Source: a virus
Reading direction: 5' to 3' (one strand)
Virus record (IMG/VR): IMGVR_UViG_3300028840_008180
Coordinates: 1 to 64,000 of that record
DNA: 64,000 nt
Positions 1-7,926 of this stretch are shown here, piece by piece. The position numbers were made by a program, and so were the translations under genes. Every line of letters begins with the position of its first letter. The first letter of the stretch is position 1. A model generated the notes under the pieces. The model was not told the DNA's origin, did not search any database, and saw only the letters and a program-made list of their open reading frames with translations.

Positions 1-2
1 AC

Positions 3-542
3 TTACATTCCCATCTTATCGTTGGTAGATGGTTGAATATCCTTTTTCATTTGGTACTTCTGTGTTGGTCGCATGGAACCCTTTGTCGGCCCTGTCTTTC
101 CTTTTACCGGCTTGAGACCGCCTACGTGATGTGGTGGTTCTTCACGCACCTTTTCTAGCTTCTGGGAGAGTGACTTGAATATCTCAGCCGCAGAGTCACC
201 ATCACACTTCTCACTGGAGTCCTGAATCGTTACAGTATCTCTGTCCTTGTTGTAGAAGCCTTTTGATATGATGAAGCAGTCCATGCGTGAGTGATACGAA
301 ATGACGTACACCCATTCACCATCAACCCAGTTTTTCGTCGAGACGATGATCCTTATGGGTTCTTGGTCAAAGACTTTCTTCGTGTGATAACCCCTTTGTT
401 TGACGGCGGCACTGATGTATGTCAGAACGAGTTTTGCAAACCCTTCCTTCATTTCCTTGGCTGTTGTGCGATAGTTGACCTCGACACTATATCTTGTCGT
501 GGCCTCAGACAGCATTGCGGATTCTACGTCATAGAAATTCAT
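3..542 (-). CDS. Hypothetical protein downstream of gp13-like
   Basis: 179 aa protein whose start follows the stop of the gp13-like gene by two bases, so the two are very probably co-transcribed and translationally coupled. No family recognised. The first half looks like a compact alpha/beta domain; the last 45 residues are rich in Lys, Pro and Gly and probably disordered. The N-terminus (MNFYDVESAMLSE) loosely resembles the capsid-targeting-like motif seen on other small proteins here, with LSE as a possible prohead-protease site. Position next to the neck gene suggests a head or neck role (gp14 position), but length and sequence do not match gp14, so that is only positional inference. Confidence 0.7.
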   Translation of the reverse strand: MNFYDVESAMLSEATTRYSVEVNYRTTAKEMKEGFAKLVLTYISAAVKQRGYHTKKVFDQEPIRIIVSTKNWVDGEWVYVISYHSRMDCFIISKGFYNKDRDTVTIQDSSEKCDGDSAAEIFKSLSQKLEKVREEPPHHVGGLKPVKGKTGPTKGSMRPTQKYQMKKDIQPSTNDKMGM

Positions 543-544
543 TC

Positions 545-1501
545 TTACCCCACGATTATCGGTAGTATGTCACCGTACCTAGTTAGGAGTCTTTCCTCCC
601 AATTATCACGATCTGTGATCCCACGTTGCATAATATCCTGGCCATTTAACACGGTTCCACCAGAAGCACCTGGGATATTCTGATATTTGGATCGAATCTC
701 ACCCACCATGATCATGGCGTAAGCTAGCGCACCTTCACGAAGTGCTTGATAATTCTTCTGCCAGTCTTTGCACTTCTGGAGGTATCTGACGATAACATAC
801 TGTGGTCGACACGGTACGGGGTAGAGTTTCACATTGTTGTAACCGCCGATCCATTCCCAACCACCTAAGTTTGAGGACACACGGCTATACATTTGCTCGT
901 ACTGTTTGTAAAGTACCCACTCCCCCATGCGGCCCCAAATTGGCTGGATAGGATCAATGAGACCACCCTGAATTGAACTGTAAGCACCCCCTGGATAAAA
1001 GTATTCAATAGGAATGGCTCCGTCGAGGTCTGATGCCTGAAAAGCGTATTGTGCCATCTCTTTGTAGTGGATGGACCGAATGTGTCCCACGTCTGGCGGC
1101 ATCTCGTAAACGCTTCTACCAGGGATGGTCTGGAACGTGTAGTACTCATAGAACTCTGCCGGGGCGTAATCTTCCCAAACATCAAGCGCCTCTTCAATGG
1201 CAAGGTCTAGCTGTTGTTCATCCAGTTCAATATCGAGAACTGGGGCACCTAGTTTGAGTAGGATATAGTCGTGAAGCTGCTGTCTCACGTTTTCCCGATT
1301 TGGACGTGGCCCGATACCCTCTGCGGTACATTGCACCGGTTTCAGGTCGACACAGCCACCTACTGTGCCCGTGCTGCCGACCACGGTGGCCGAGGCACTG
1401 CTGGGAGCACAAGTTCCGCCTGCGCTTGTGGCACAAGCTGCTGAGGATGAGTTGACTGGTCCTATGACCAAACGGGTTGTTGGTGTGCATGAATTACTCA
1501 T
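545..1501 (-). CDS. Neck protein, T4 gp13-like
   Basis: 318 aa. After a Cys/Ser/Thr-rich low-complexity leader of about 65 residues comes a segment (HDYILLKLGAPVLDIELDEQ and following) that matches the start of T4-like gp13 neck proteins: a helix, 'LG-P-V', an acidic 'D-E-Q' and an 'A-I-E-E-A-L' helix. The rest contains the Tyr/Trp-rich beta region expected for a head-tail connector subunit. The role would be in closing the filled head and joining the tail. The Ser/Cys-rich leader is unusual for the family. The start at 1501 has no Shine-Dalgarno, but a TATATA box lies about 9 nt upstream of ATG. It faces the 1625 gene across a 123-bp divergent spacer. Confidence 0.65.
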   Translation of the reverse strand: MSNSCTPTTRLVIGPVNSSSAACATSAGGTCAPSSASATVVGSTGTVGGCVDLKPVQCTAEGIGPRPNRENVRQQLHDYILLKLGAPVLDIELDEQQLDLAIEEALDVWEDYAPAEFYEYYTFQTIPGRSVYEMPPDVGHIRSIHYKEMAQYAFQASDLDGAIPIEYFYPGGAYSSIQGGLIDPIQPIWGRMGEWVLYKQYEQMYSRVSSNLGGWEWIGGYNNVKLYPVPCRPQYVIVRYLQKCKDWQKNYQALREGALAYAMIMVGEIRSKYQNIPGASGGTVLNGQDIMQRGITDRDNWEERLLTRYGDILPIIVG

Positions 1502-1540
1502 AGTATTGGTATATAGCTTTTACAGTGACGCTTTCGGATA

Positions 1541-1571
1541 AATGCCCGTGTGGAGGCTTTGTATCTACAAC
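1541..1571 (+). repeat. 31-bp inverted repeat, left copy
   Basis: A 31-nt sequence in the divergent spacer between the gp13-like gene and the 1625 gene. It recurs in reverse complement at 7884-7914 with two mismatches (core GCCCGTGT, then GAGGCTTTGTATCT). Both copies lie in divergent intergenic regions, so they may be regulatory or recombination sites. Confidence 0.85.
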
Positions 1572-1588
1572 TTATTTTGAACGTGCTC

Positions 1589-1599
1589 TAATAAATACT
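1589..1599 (+). promoter_or_regulatory. Candidate late promoter (TAATAAATACT)
   Basis: TAATAAATACT lies 26 nt before the ATG at 1625. T4 late promoters read TATAAATACT, and this phage encodes a gp55-type late sigma factor, so this is a plausible late promoter for the following structural-type genes. It has not been tested. Confidence 0.45.
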
Positions 1600-1624
1600 C
1601 AAAAGCACCGCAAGAGAGGAACTC

Positions 1625-4516
1625 ATGAAGAACTTCTGGACGTTTTACACGATGAATGAGACCATCAGGCGAACCTACGAGCAGATGGACTATTGCCTTC
1701 GACAAACACCGAACCGTGAACTACGGTTATTGATAGAGCAGGGATTGTTTGAGGCAGAAAGACCTGAAGAGAAGGAGATTCGTGTTCGTGGCACTACCCG
1801 AAAAACTCCTGAAGCTGAGTTGGAGCTTGTGTCCCAGGAGCGGCATGCAAGGAATGAACAGTGGGCCGCATGGTTGAGTTTGGCAGGAGCGCTTTATGAG
1901 CAGTGGCGGGAGAAAATTAAGCCACAGTGGGAAGAGAAAATTCGAGAGTGGGAAAGCCCAAGTTCGGGCATTGATGCGATGAAGGCCGATCTTGAAGCTT
2001 CACGGGATGAGATGAACAAAAAGCAAATCGCAAAAGCAGATAGGGCAATTCGTGAGGCAGAGCGGGATTTGGTGGCGTTCAAAGACACTATCGAGAGATT
2101 TTCCGATCCGCACAGAGCGATGATGTTAATCATGTCGAAAGTGGACCCAGCAACCAAGAGGAAAGTGCCCAAGTTTCTACTGGAATTGGGTAGACCGCAC
2201 CTGAAGGCAGAAGATGTCTACAAGTTCTTGACGGACAAAGGGGTGAAGATTCCTGGGGAATCTCCGGAAGATCAGGTCAAGAGTCTTGATCAGTTAAAGA
2301 TGCAACACACAAGGACATTAGGCTACCCGTCCACCGAGAAGGAACGGGCAGAAACCGGTGAGGCACCTTATTTCCAAGACGAGCCGGGTCAAGTAGAGAT
2401 TCAGGCTAAGCTCGCCGACCATGAGCGATATATCGCTAGCATGTATGAGGAGCTTGGTAAGAATCGTGACCCCGAGGAAGTACGACAGGAGATGCGTGAG
2501 CAAGGAATTGATATCCTGCCCGACGAAAGGATGGTAAAGGAGTACGGTGTCATCAAGTTGCAGGGGATAGCAGATAAGGTGCTTAGGGGGGAAGCTCTCG
2601 ATACTGAGGAGCGGGCTATCTATCAAGCGTGGCAGGATGTTCACCAAAGTGCAGGTGCGCCCGAAGGCGTAAGGCACAAGGCTGCGCTAGAGTACATGAA
2701 GCGTGCCGCAGCACAGATTCTGAAAGGTCGTACCTATCCGGTAGAAAAGGGGCGACTCGAAGAGTTGATGGCTATCATTCCCCACTTAGGAACAGACCCC
2801 AAGAATATCAAGGCGAAAAGAGACGCAGGCAAAACTCTTGAAGATTACGAACAGCGAGCCCTAACGGTTTATGAGAAATTGGAGAAGGCCGCTGCGATAG
2901 CTGATGAGGCTAAAGATAATCCAGAATTGGCTAGTGAGCAGGAAATACTGCTGAGTAATCGAGGCCAAGACCCCGGTGCGGCAATCCTAATAGCTAAGTG
3001 GCCGTTGTATGTCGGGTGGGGAACCGAAGAGGGGGGAGACGCTTGGGAAGCTGGTGGCGAAGAGTTTGGGCGAATGGAAACGGGTAGTCGAGAAGTTCGC
3101 AAAGAAATGCAAGTTATCGATAGACTGGAGTACGGTAGCCAATTAAGCCCAGAGGATCAAGTAGTTTGGGAAAAGTTGAAAGCACGGGTCCAAGCTAAAC
3201 TGACTGCTGGTCAGGAGTTGGTACCGTATGAGCAACGGGTGCAAGCTCTTATAGCACAAGAGCAGCAGCCCGCCGCAGTTGAGCACAATCTCTACGAGGA
3301 GACAGAAGAGGAAGACCAATGGGCTACCCCGGTATACAAATTGATGGATGTGGTCAGTGCGTATGACAAACTCGCAGATCAAGGTGTTCAGGTCATTAGT
3401 CAGGAAGAGGCAGAAAGAGCTTATCTCAAGACTGTTCGCCAGCATATGGAAAGTGGTCAAATTTTTGAGCCTGCTGACGATTGGCAGGACCCAGCATCGG
3501 CGGCTGGTAAAAGCGTTAGAGATGCTATTAAGCGATGGGGCCGTGAATCTGAGAAGTGGGCCGAAGGCGAGATGGTTGGGAAACGGGCAGGCATAGCCAA
3601 GCTAGGCATTTTTGCCGGTGAGGAGTTGATGGAGCCGTTCCTGTATACACCCGAAGCTGAGCCCGACCAAAATATTATCGATAGGTACAAAGACCCCGAA
3701 ACAGGTAAGGAGTTATGGACGGATGAGGTCTTGTTGCCGGTATGCCGACAGGCGGTGAGCTTGATGGTGGATCGAATTGAACAGCTTGGGCCATATGAAT
3801 TGCGAGGCACACGTATGCCATTCCCAGGTGTAAACCTTTGCCCAAGGAGTCAGTCAACAACCGATCCGGTGAAAAAGAAGGAGTTCCAACGCAAATACGG
3901 TAGCTATTGTAGAGATCGTGGCAGAGATATCGCCGATGGCTACTGTGGAGGTCATCCCAACTCTGGTGCAATGCGAATAGTCGAAATCATGCTAGCTCCT
4001 TACGATTGGCCTACACTTATCGAGCGTGTGGCGGGGAGTTGGCCGAATATTGAGAGAGCAACCCTGTTAAGGTACACGGGTGCTGAGAAATGGGCCGGGC
4101 CTGAAGGTGAAGGTGTCAGAACGGGAACCGCCCGTTGGTTGGTCTGGCGTGAGATTTACAACATGACAAGAGGTCTCCAAACTCAGTCAGAAATCAATCG
4201 AGAGCTATACCGGGCTGCGCAACAAAATGTCGCACCAGAACTAACGGAAGAACAACAGCAATTCCAAAGTGAGGTCGATGCACTCTACGCAAGAGACTAT
4301 GAAGACATGGACCTAGAAATGTATATGGAAATCGTAGAAAAAGTCAAGGCTGGTGAGTTGGGTGAAATCAGTCCTATCGAGAAGGCTTGCTTACTCAGGA
4401 AGACTTACGAATTAGGTTTAGGCCCCGATCAAGACCCCGAAGAGGAAGCGGAGGCGGAAGCTGGTGCCGAGGCCGAAGCGAGTGCTGCTGTATCACCAGA
4501 AGTTGAGCCCGAATAA
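1625..4516 (+). CDS. Large Glu-rich helical protein, probable virion or internal protein
   Basis: 963 aa, unrecognised. The start is supported by AGAGAGGA just upstream. Nearly the whole length is highly charged and helical, with long coiled-coil-like stretches in the first 400 residues. A Cys-containing, more globular patch lies near residues 730-850 (the YCRDRGRDIADGYCGG region), and the tail is an Ala/Glu repeat. The N-terminus MKNFWTFYTMNE resembles the capsid-targeting-like motif, with M-N-E at residues 10-12. Followed at 4528 by a small protein with the same motif. Possible roles are a scaffold or an internal/ejected protein; none is established. Confidence 0.7.
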   Translation: MKNFWTFYTMNETIRRTYEQMDYCLRQTPNRELRLLIEQGLFEAERPEEKEIRVRGTTRKTPEAELELVSQERHARNEQWAAWLSLAGALYEQWREKIKPQWEEKIREWESPSSGIDAMKADLEASRDEMNKKQIAKADRAIREAERDLVAFKDTIERFSDPHRAMMLIMSKVDPATKRKVPKFLLELGRPHLKAEDVYKFLTDKGVKIPGESPEDQVKSLDQLKMQHTRTLGYPSTEKERAETGEAPYFQDEPGQVEIQAKLADHERYIASMYEELGKNRDPEEVRQEMREQGIDILPDERMVKEYGVIKLQGIADKVLRGEALDTEERAIYQAWQDVHQSAGAPEGVRHKAALEYMKRAAAQILKGRTYPVEKGRLEELMAIIPHLGTDPKNIKAKRDAGKTLEDYEQRALTVYEKLEKAAAIADEAKDNPELASEQEILLSNRGQDPGAAILIAKWPLYVGWGTEEGGDAWEAGGEEFGRMETGSREVRKEMQVIDRLEYGSQLSPEDQVVWEKLKARVQAKLTAGQELVPYEQRVQALIAQEQQPAAVEHNLYEETEEEDQWATPVYKLMDVVSAYDKLADQGVQVISQEEAERAYLKTVRQHMESGQIFEPADDWQDPASAAGKSVRDAIKRWGRESEKWAEGEMVGKRAGIAKLGIFAGEELMEPFLYTPEAEPDQNIIDRYKDPETGKELWTDEVLLPVCRQAVSLMVDRIEQLGPYELRGTRMPFPGVNLCPRSQSTTDPVKKKEFQRKYGSYCRDRGRDIADGYCGGHPNSGAMRIVEIMLAPYDWPTLIERVAGSWPNIERATLLRYTGAEKWAGPEGEGVRTGTARWLVWREIYNMTRGLQTQSEINRELYRAAQQNVAPELTEEQQQFQSEVDALYARDYEDMDLEMYMEIVEKVKAGELGEISPIEKACLLRKTYELGLGPDQDPEEEAEAEAGAEAEASAAVSPEVEPE

Positions 4517-4527
4517 GGAGCTAACGG

Positions 4528-4800
4528 ATGTTTACCTTCAAAGAATTTCTGAAGGATCGAGACATTGGTCTCTATAATGAGGTAGAGCAACCTAATGGGG
4601 CACCTATGGATGCAGCAGCACCGCTCGAAGCACAGACTGATGGGCTGAGCGTTGATGAGTTGATAGAGCTAGCAAGACAAGCCAACGTTGGGGAGCGGTC
4701 CTTAGGCCCCGAAGAACAGCTTGCCATCGTCCGCTCACTCATGAAGAAACAGCCTGACCTAGTGAAGGGCGGCATCCAATACCTCCAACAAGCCGTTTGA
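4528..4800 (+). CDS. Small protein with capsid-targeting-like N-terminus
   Basis: 90 aa. Starts MFTFKEFLKDRD, one of the clearest matches in the window to the T4 capsid-targeting sequence MKTYQEFIAE. Good Shine-Dalgarno (AAGGAG) 12 nt after the previous stop, so it is co-transcribed with the 1625 gene. The rest is an acidic helical domain (residues 35-90). No enzymatic motif. Inferred to be a small head-internal or core protein. Confidence 0.7.
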   Translation: MFTFKEFLKDRDIGLYNEVEQPNGAPMDAAAPLEAQTDGLSVDELIELARQANVGERSLGPEEQLAIVRSLMKKQPDLVKGGIQYLQQAV

Positions 4801-4801
4801 T

Positions 4802-5056
4802 ATGCAGTTACCCCAAAACTTCAATCCGCACGCTATCGCTATCAAGAAATATCTGGTGCAAACACTACCAGATAAGTGCAATAACCAAACGATGGACATG
4901 ATCGACCGGATTGCCCATATTCTGGTCACGAAAAGAGATATGGAGACGTTCATCAAATTGATAGCCGACCTTTACCAAGGTGGCTATACTAAGGCGATTG
5001 AAGTGACTTCAGAAAAACTTGAGCAACAGGGTATCAAACTCAAGTTTGCTAAGTAG
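4802..5056 (+). CDS. Hypothetical helical protein
   Basis: 84 aa, starting two bases after the previous stop and therefore coupled to it. Helical and weakly basic, with no recognisable domain. Its 3' end overlaps the convergent minus-strand gene by 8 bp. Confidence 0.6.
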   Translation: MQLPQNFNPHAIAIKKYLVQTLPDKCNNQTMDMIDRIAHILVTKRDMETFIKLIADLYQGGYTKAIEVTSEKLEQQGIKLKFAK

Positions 5057-5690
5057 TGGCGGTAAAATCTGGTTTGAGTCGTGAGGGAACACAAGTAAAC
5101 AAGAAGCCGTCGCCAGAAGGGTCATCGTCTAACTGCTGAACCTCCCACCACCGTCGTTCCTCAGGGCTAAAAATGATGGACCTGTTGGTAATGACACTCA
5201 CGCTTGACCAGAAAAGCATCCTGAGGTCTCCCGTTGCCACAACTGTGCCCCAAAAGCTAAATGGCTGTTGATAGGACATCCTGGTGATGTCCTGATCGTA
5301 CAGCCTATCTCTTGTGGTGGTTTGTTTGGCCGGGAGGCAGTATAGTTTCACCTTTGTCTCTGATCGGTGGCGACTCGGGTTCTCCATCACCGGCTCTTTT
5401 GGTGCCGGTGGTGGTGTTGGTGTTGGTACTGGTGGCATGTCTGTGGGTTCGGTGGTAATCACACCCACCTCCTCGACGGAAACCGTCGAGGAGGTGGGTG
5501 GTGCAACCTCTTCAGCCGGTGGTGGGGGTGTTTCTACGATTTCTTCTGTGCCTAGGATGACCTTCTCCAAGTTATCGAGATTGTGGATGACGACCTTTTC
5601 GTCATCGTCAAGCCAGAACTCCTGTTCAATGAGGAGCTTGTTTGGCCCTCGGAGTCTGTAAATGGAGCCGTCTTTTCTTCTGATGACCAT
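5049..5690 (-). CDS. Paralogous virion-type protein (MVI..DG family), Pro-rich linker
   Basis: 213 aa. Starts MVIRRKDGSIYRLRG, a small domain also found at the start of the proteins at 6440 and 7166 (M-[VL]-I-x3-DG-x). A Pro/Thr/Glu-rich linker (residues 52-105) follows, then a C-terminal domain with IIFSPEERRWWEV that resembles IFSPHLRENWEV in the 6440 protein. Good Shine-Dalgarno (GGGAGAAAA). The linker DNA contains an 18-bp perfect inverted repeat (5462-5500). Role unknown; neighbours suggest a structural or fibre-associated protein. Confidence 0.65.
   Translation of the reverse strand: MVIRRKDGSIYRLRGPNKLLIEQEFWLDDDEKVVIHNLDNLEKVILGTEEIVETPPPPAEEVAPPTSSTVSVEEVGVITTEPTDMPPVPTPTPPPAPKEPVMENPSRHRSETKVKLYCLPAKQTTTRDRLYDQDITRMSYQQPFSFWGTVVATGDLRMLFWSSVSVITNRSIIFSPEERRWWEVQQLDDDPSGDGFLFTCVPSRLKPDFTATT
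5462..5500. repeat. 18-bp perfect inverted repeat inside a CDS, AAA loop
   Basis: Two 18-nt arms (5462-5479 and 5483-5500) are exact reverse complements around an AAA loop. They lie in the Pro/Thr/Glu linker of the 5049-5690 gene and encode part of its low-complexity segment. One of nine such intragenic palindromes in the window. Confidence 0.95.
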
Positions 5691-5709
5691 TTTTTCTCCC
5701 TATGTAACT

Positions 5710-5719
5710 GTATATATTA
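5710..5719 (+). promoter_or_regulatory. Candidate late promoter (TATATA box), possibly bidirectional
   Basis: GTATATATTA lies 20-40 nt from both divergent start codons (5690 minus, 5752 plus). Similar boxes precede several other genes here, and a late sigma factor is encoded nearby. Confidence 0.35.
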
Positions 5720-5751
5720 GACGATCAAACCTAAAGAAACGGAAGAGAACT

Positions 5752-6156
5752 ATGGCTATTGTTGCCCCGAATGTTGGAGAGGTCCTTCTGCTGAAGTACA
5801 TGCTAAACCACACAGCAGCAACCGATGTCGTATTACGGCTCTATACATCAAACATTACGCCTGCTGAAAGTGATACGATAGGTACATATTCAGGTGACGA
5901 ACCTTCGGATATCGCCTATACTCCAGCAACGCTAACCGGGACGAGTTGGACGGTTGCTACGGTTTCGGGCACGACATCAGCAACTTACGCAGAACGGTTC
6001 TTCAGCTTCTCAACTAGTGCCTCTTCATACGGCTACTTTGTAACAGATAATAGTGGTAGTAGCTTACTTTGGGCTGAGCGATTTGACGCCGCTCCATTCA
6101 ATATTCCTAGTGGGGGTGGTGAGATCGCTATCATCCCGAAAATTGAGCTATCGTAA
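5752..6156 (+). CDS. Virion-type protein, paralogue of 54078 gene
   Basis: 134 aa starting MAIVAPNVGE; this start is chosen over an upstream in-frame ATG because it matches MAIVVPNEGE at the start of the 54078 protein and has a Shine-Dalgarno (GGAAGAG). The two share NxGE-x3-L near the N-terminus, an L-[YK]-LY segment, and 'YGYF-x-LLWAERF' near the C-terminus. The beta-rich, Ser/Thr-rich make-up suggests a fibre, decoration or receptor-type structural protein; function inferred only. Confidence 0.65.
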   Translation: MAIVAPNVGEVLLLKYMLNHTAATDVVLRLYTSNITPAESDTIGTYSGDEPSDIAYTPATLTGTSWTVATVSGTTSATYAERFFSFSTSASSYGYFVTDNSGSSLLWAERFDAAPFNIPSGGGEIAIIPKIELS

Positions 6157-6209
6157 CTGGCGTTTGTCAGGTACAATGACTATGGTTTCTGTCATAAAGG
6201 GACATTGTT

Positions 6210-6428
6210 ATGCCTTGTTACCGTTGTTTTCGATACTACGACCATTGGTGTAGCTTGGAGAAGAAGGCGGAAGGGGGTCCGTGGTGGGTGTGCCTTGATG
6301 GTTCGATGACTCTCATTACGCCATCAGACAGAGAAGCTGACGAGAAGTACGAGGAGCTTGTGAGGGAGCTTCATAAACTCAAGGAAAAGGAGAGGCCAGA
6401 AGAGGACGATTTCATTGTGATACCCTAA
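6210..6428 (+). CDS. Small Cys-containing hypothetical protein
   Basis: 72 aa. CYRCF plus a further Cys at residues 14 and 28 could make a small metal site; a charged helix (residues 39-64) follows. Lies between two structural-type genes in the block bounded by the inverted repeat. No family recognised. Confidence 0.5.
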   Translation: MPCYRCFRYYDHWCSLEKKAEGGPWWVCLDGSMTLITPSDREADEKYEELVRELHKLKEKERPEEDDFIVIP

Positions 6429-6433
6429 ATACT
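6426..6433 (+). promoter_or_regulatory. Candidate late promoter 6 nt before ATG (leaderless)
   Basis: TAAATACT lies 6 nt before the ATG at 6440, and no Shine-Dalgarno exists between them. The match to the T4 late consensus core (AAATACT) and the spacing suggest transcription begins at or near the start codon. Confidence 0.4.
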
Positions 6434-6439
6434 ACTGTT

Positions 6440-6991
6440 ATGGTTATTCACAACTGTGATGGATCGGTATACAAGCCCAGTGGTAGCTTGGCACAACTTA
6501 ATCCTGATAGTCCTTCGCACGAACTCTTTCAGAAATGGGATGCAGAAACAATCAGGTTAGGTGGTTCTCCGCTACTGTACTACGAACTGTTCATTCCATC
6601 TTCATCTATTGACCCCATCTATCTCGAAAGTCGGGGGAAGATGTGGTCCCAGCACCCAACGCAAATCTATGCAATCTATGATCCCGTGCAAAGCACATTT
6701 GATGTGGGTCCTTTTGGTGCTGATGGTCCTGATGACATCACATTTTACACCAACTACAAAGAAACCCTTGATGCTCTAGGTCACCTTCCAGTCATCGGAT
6801 CGAGGATTTTCTCTCCTCACCTTCGTGAAAACTGGGAAGTCATCAACCGTAAGTTGAACGATTTCCATCGGTGGAAAGTTTACCGATGTGAGATTTACTG
6901 TCGTCGGTTCCAAGAGAACCTCACAACTGGTGAGGGTCAAGTTACACAGAACATACCGCCGAATCCGCAACCCGACTTTAAGATTGATTGA
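6440..6991 (+). CDS. Paralogous virion-type protein (MVI..DG family)
   Basis: 183 aa. N-terminus MVIHNCDGSVY matches the proteins at 5049 and 7166; the C-terminal part (IFSPHLRENWEV) matches the 5049 protein, which has an extra Pro-rich linker. Three divergent members in 3 kb point to local gene duplication. No Shine-Dalgarno; a TAAATACT box lies just before ATG. Function unknown. Confidence 0.65.
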   Translation: MVIHNCDGSVYKPSGSLAQLNPDSPSHELFQKWDAETIRLGGSPLLYYELFIPSSSIDPIYLESRGKMWSQHPTQIYAIYDPVQSTFDVGPFGADGPDDITFYTNYKETLDALGHLPVIGSRIFSPHLRENWEVINRKLNDFHRWKVYRCEIYCRRFQENLTTGEGQVTQNIPPNPQPDFKID

Positions 6992-7165
6992 TGTCATCTT
7001 CGGAGCGGTACAACTTAGGGATTGGGTGTAGGTCCGTAAAGAATACTTGAAGGCGTGGCGTGGCTCGCTCGAATGCTTGGATTATGGTAATCGCATACTG
7101 TGGCCTTACCCTTATTTCTTGGCCAGCGAGTTGTACATTGCCCTCTCTTGGTATTCGGTAGAGTT

Positions 7166-7834
7166 TCATTTCCAGAACAATCGGGGTTTGGGTTTCTTAC
7201 TAGGTTTCACCTCATCAGGTAACTTGCCAGCCCTCTTCATGTAGAGAAGTCTTTCGTATAAGTTTGTTTGCTCACTATAGCCTTCAACATGCGTTCTTCG
7301 TGTTACGAACTCATCTTTGTGGGTTTCAACGAATTGCCTAGCTTCGCCTCTTCTTTCCTCTTCTGATTTGAGCATCTTCTTCACCTCGCAGTCCTTCCTG
7401 GGAATTGCTATTGCTTGGGCGAATGGTTTGTCTTTGTGGAAGGTGCAGTCGTTGCAGAAGAACACGACCTTAATTTCGCCGGGCCACCAGTCGACTTCGA
7501 TGAGTTGTGGAACTGCTACCGGTGGCATTTCTATCTCATTCGACACTATATAGGACGTGTAGTGTGGAAAGATGAATAGGCTATGGTTTTCCTGAACACT
7601 GATGTGTGACGGAAAATTGACAGCGAAGAGTTCCTTGGACAGCCATTCCACAGAACAATCCTTTGGCTCCTCTGAGGTATCCCAGTCAGAATACGGCCAA
7701 ACGAACTCTGCGCCCAGCGAGTTAGCATCGTAAAACTGCTTGAATTGCCACAGTTGTGGATCGGAACCTACCTTTGCGAAATCGTCATCAAAGTTAAGCT
7801 CCCTAATCAACCCGTCGTTGCTATGAATTAGCAT
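7166..7834 (-). CDS. Paralogous protein (M[VL]I..DG family)
   Basis: 222 aa with a clear Shine-Dalgarno (GGAGG). N-terminus MLIHSNDGLIREL belongs to the family of the 5049 and 6440 proteins. The middle is beta-rich and aromatic; the last 75 residues are charged and helical, ending in a Lys/Pro-rich tail. Contains C-x2-C-x-F at residues 126-131. No enzyme motif seen. Confidence 0.65.
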   Translation of the reverse strand: MLIHSNDGLIRELNFDDDFAKVGSDPQLWQFKQFYDANSLGAEFVWPYSDWDTSEEPKDCSVEWLSKELFAVNFPSHISVQENHSLFIFPHYTSYIVSNEIEMPPVAVPQLIEVDWWPGEIKVVFFCNDCTFHKDKPFAQAIAIPRKDCEVKKMLKSEEERRGEARQFVETHKDEFVTRRTHVEGYSEQTNLYERLLYMKRAGKLPDEVKPSKKPKPRLFWK

Positions 7835-7883
7835 TTAGCCTCCGAACTACTCAGTTTTGAAGAAGAGTTTCATATCTAAGATG

Positions 7884-7914
7884 TTGCAGATACAAAGCCT
7901 CTACACGGGCATTG
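7884..7914 (-). repeat. 31-bp inverted repeat, right copy
   Basis: Reverse complement of the element at 1541-1571 (29 of 31 identical). Lies between the divergent 7834 and 7927 genes. The pair brackets a 6.3 kb segment inserted between the gp13-like and gp15-like genes. Confidence 0.85.
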
Positions 7915-7926
7915 TATTAAAGGAGA

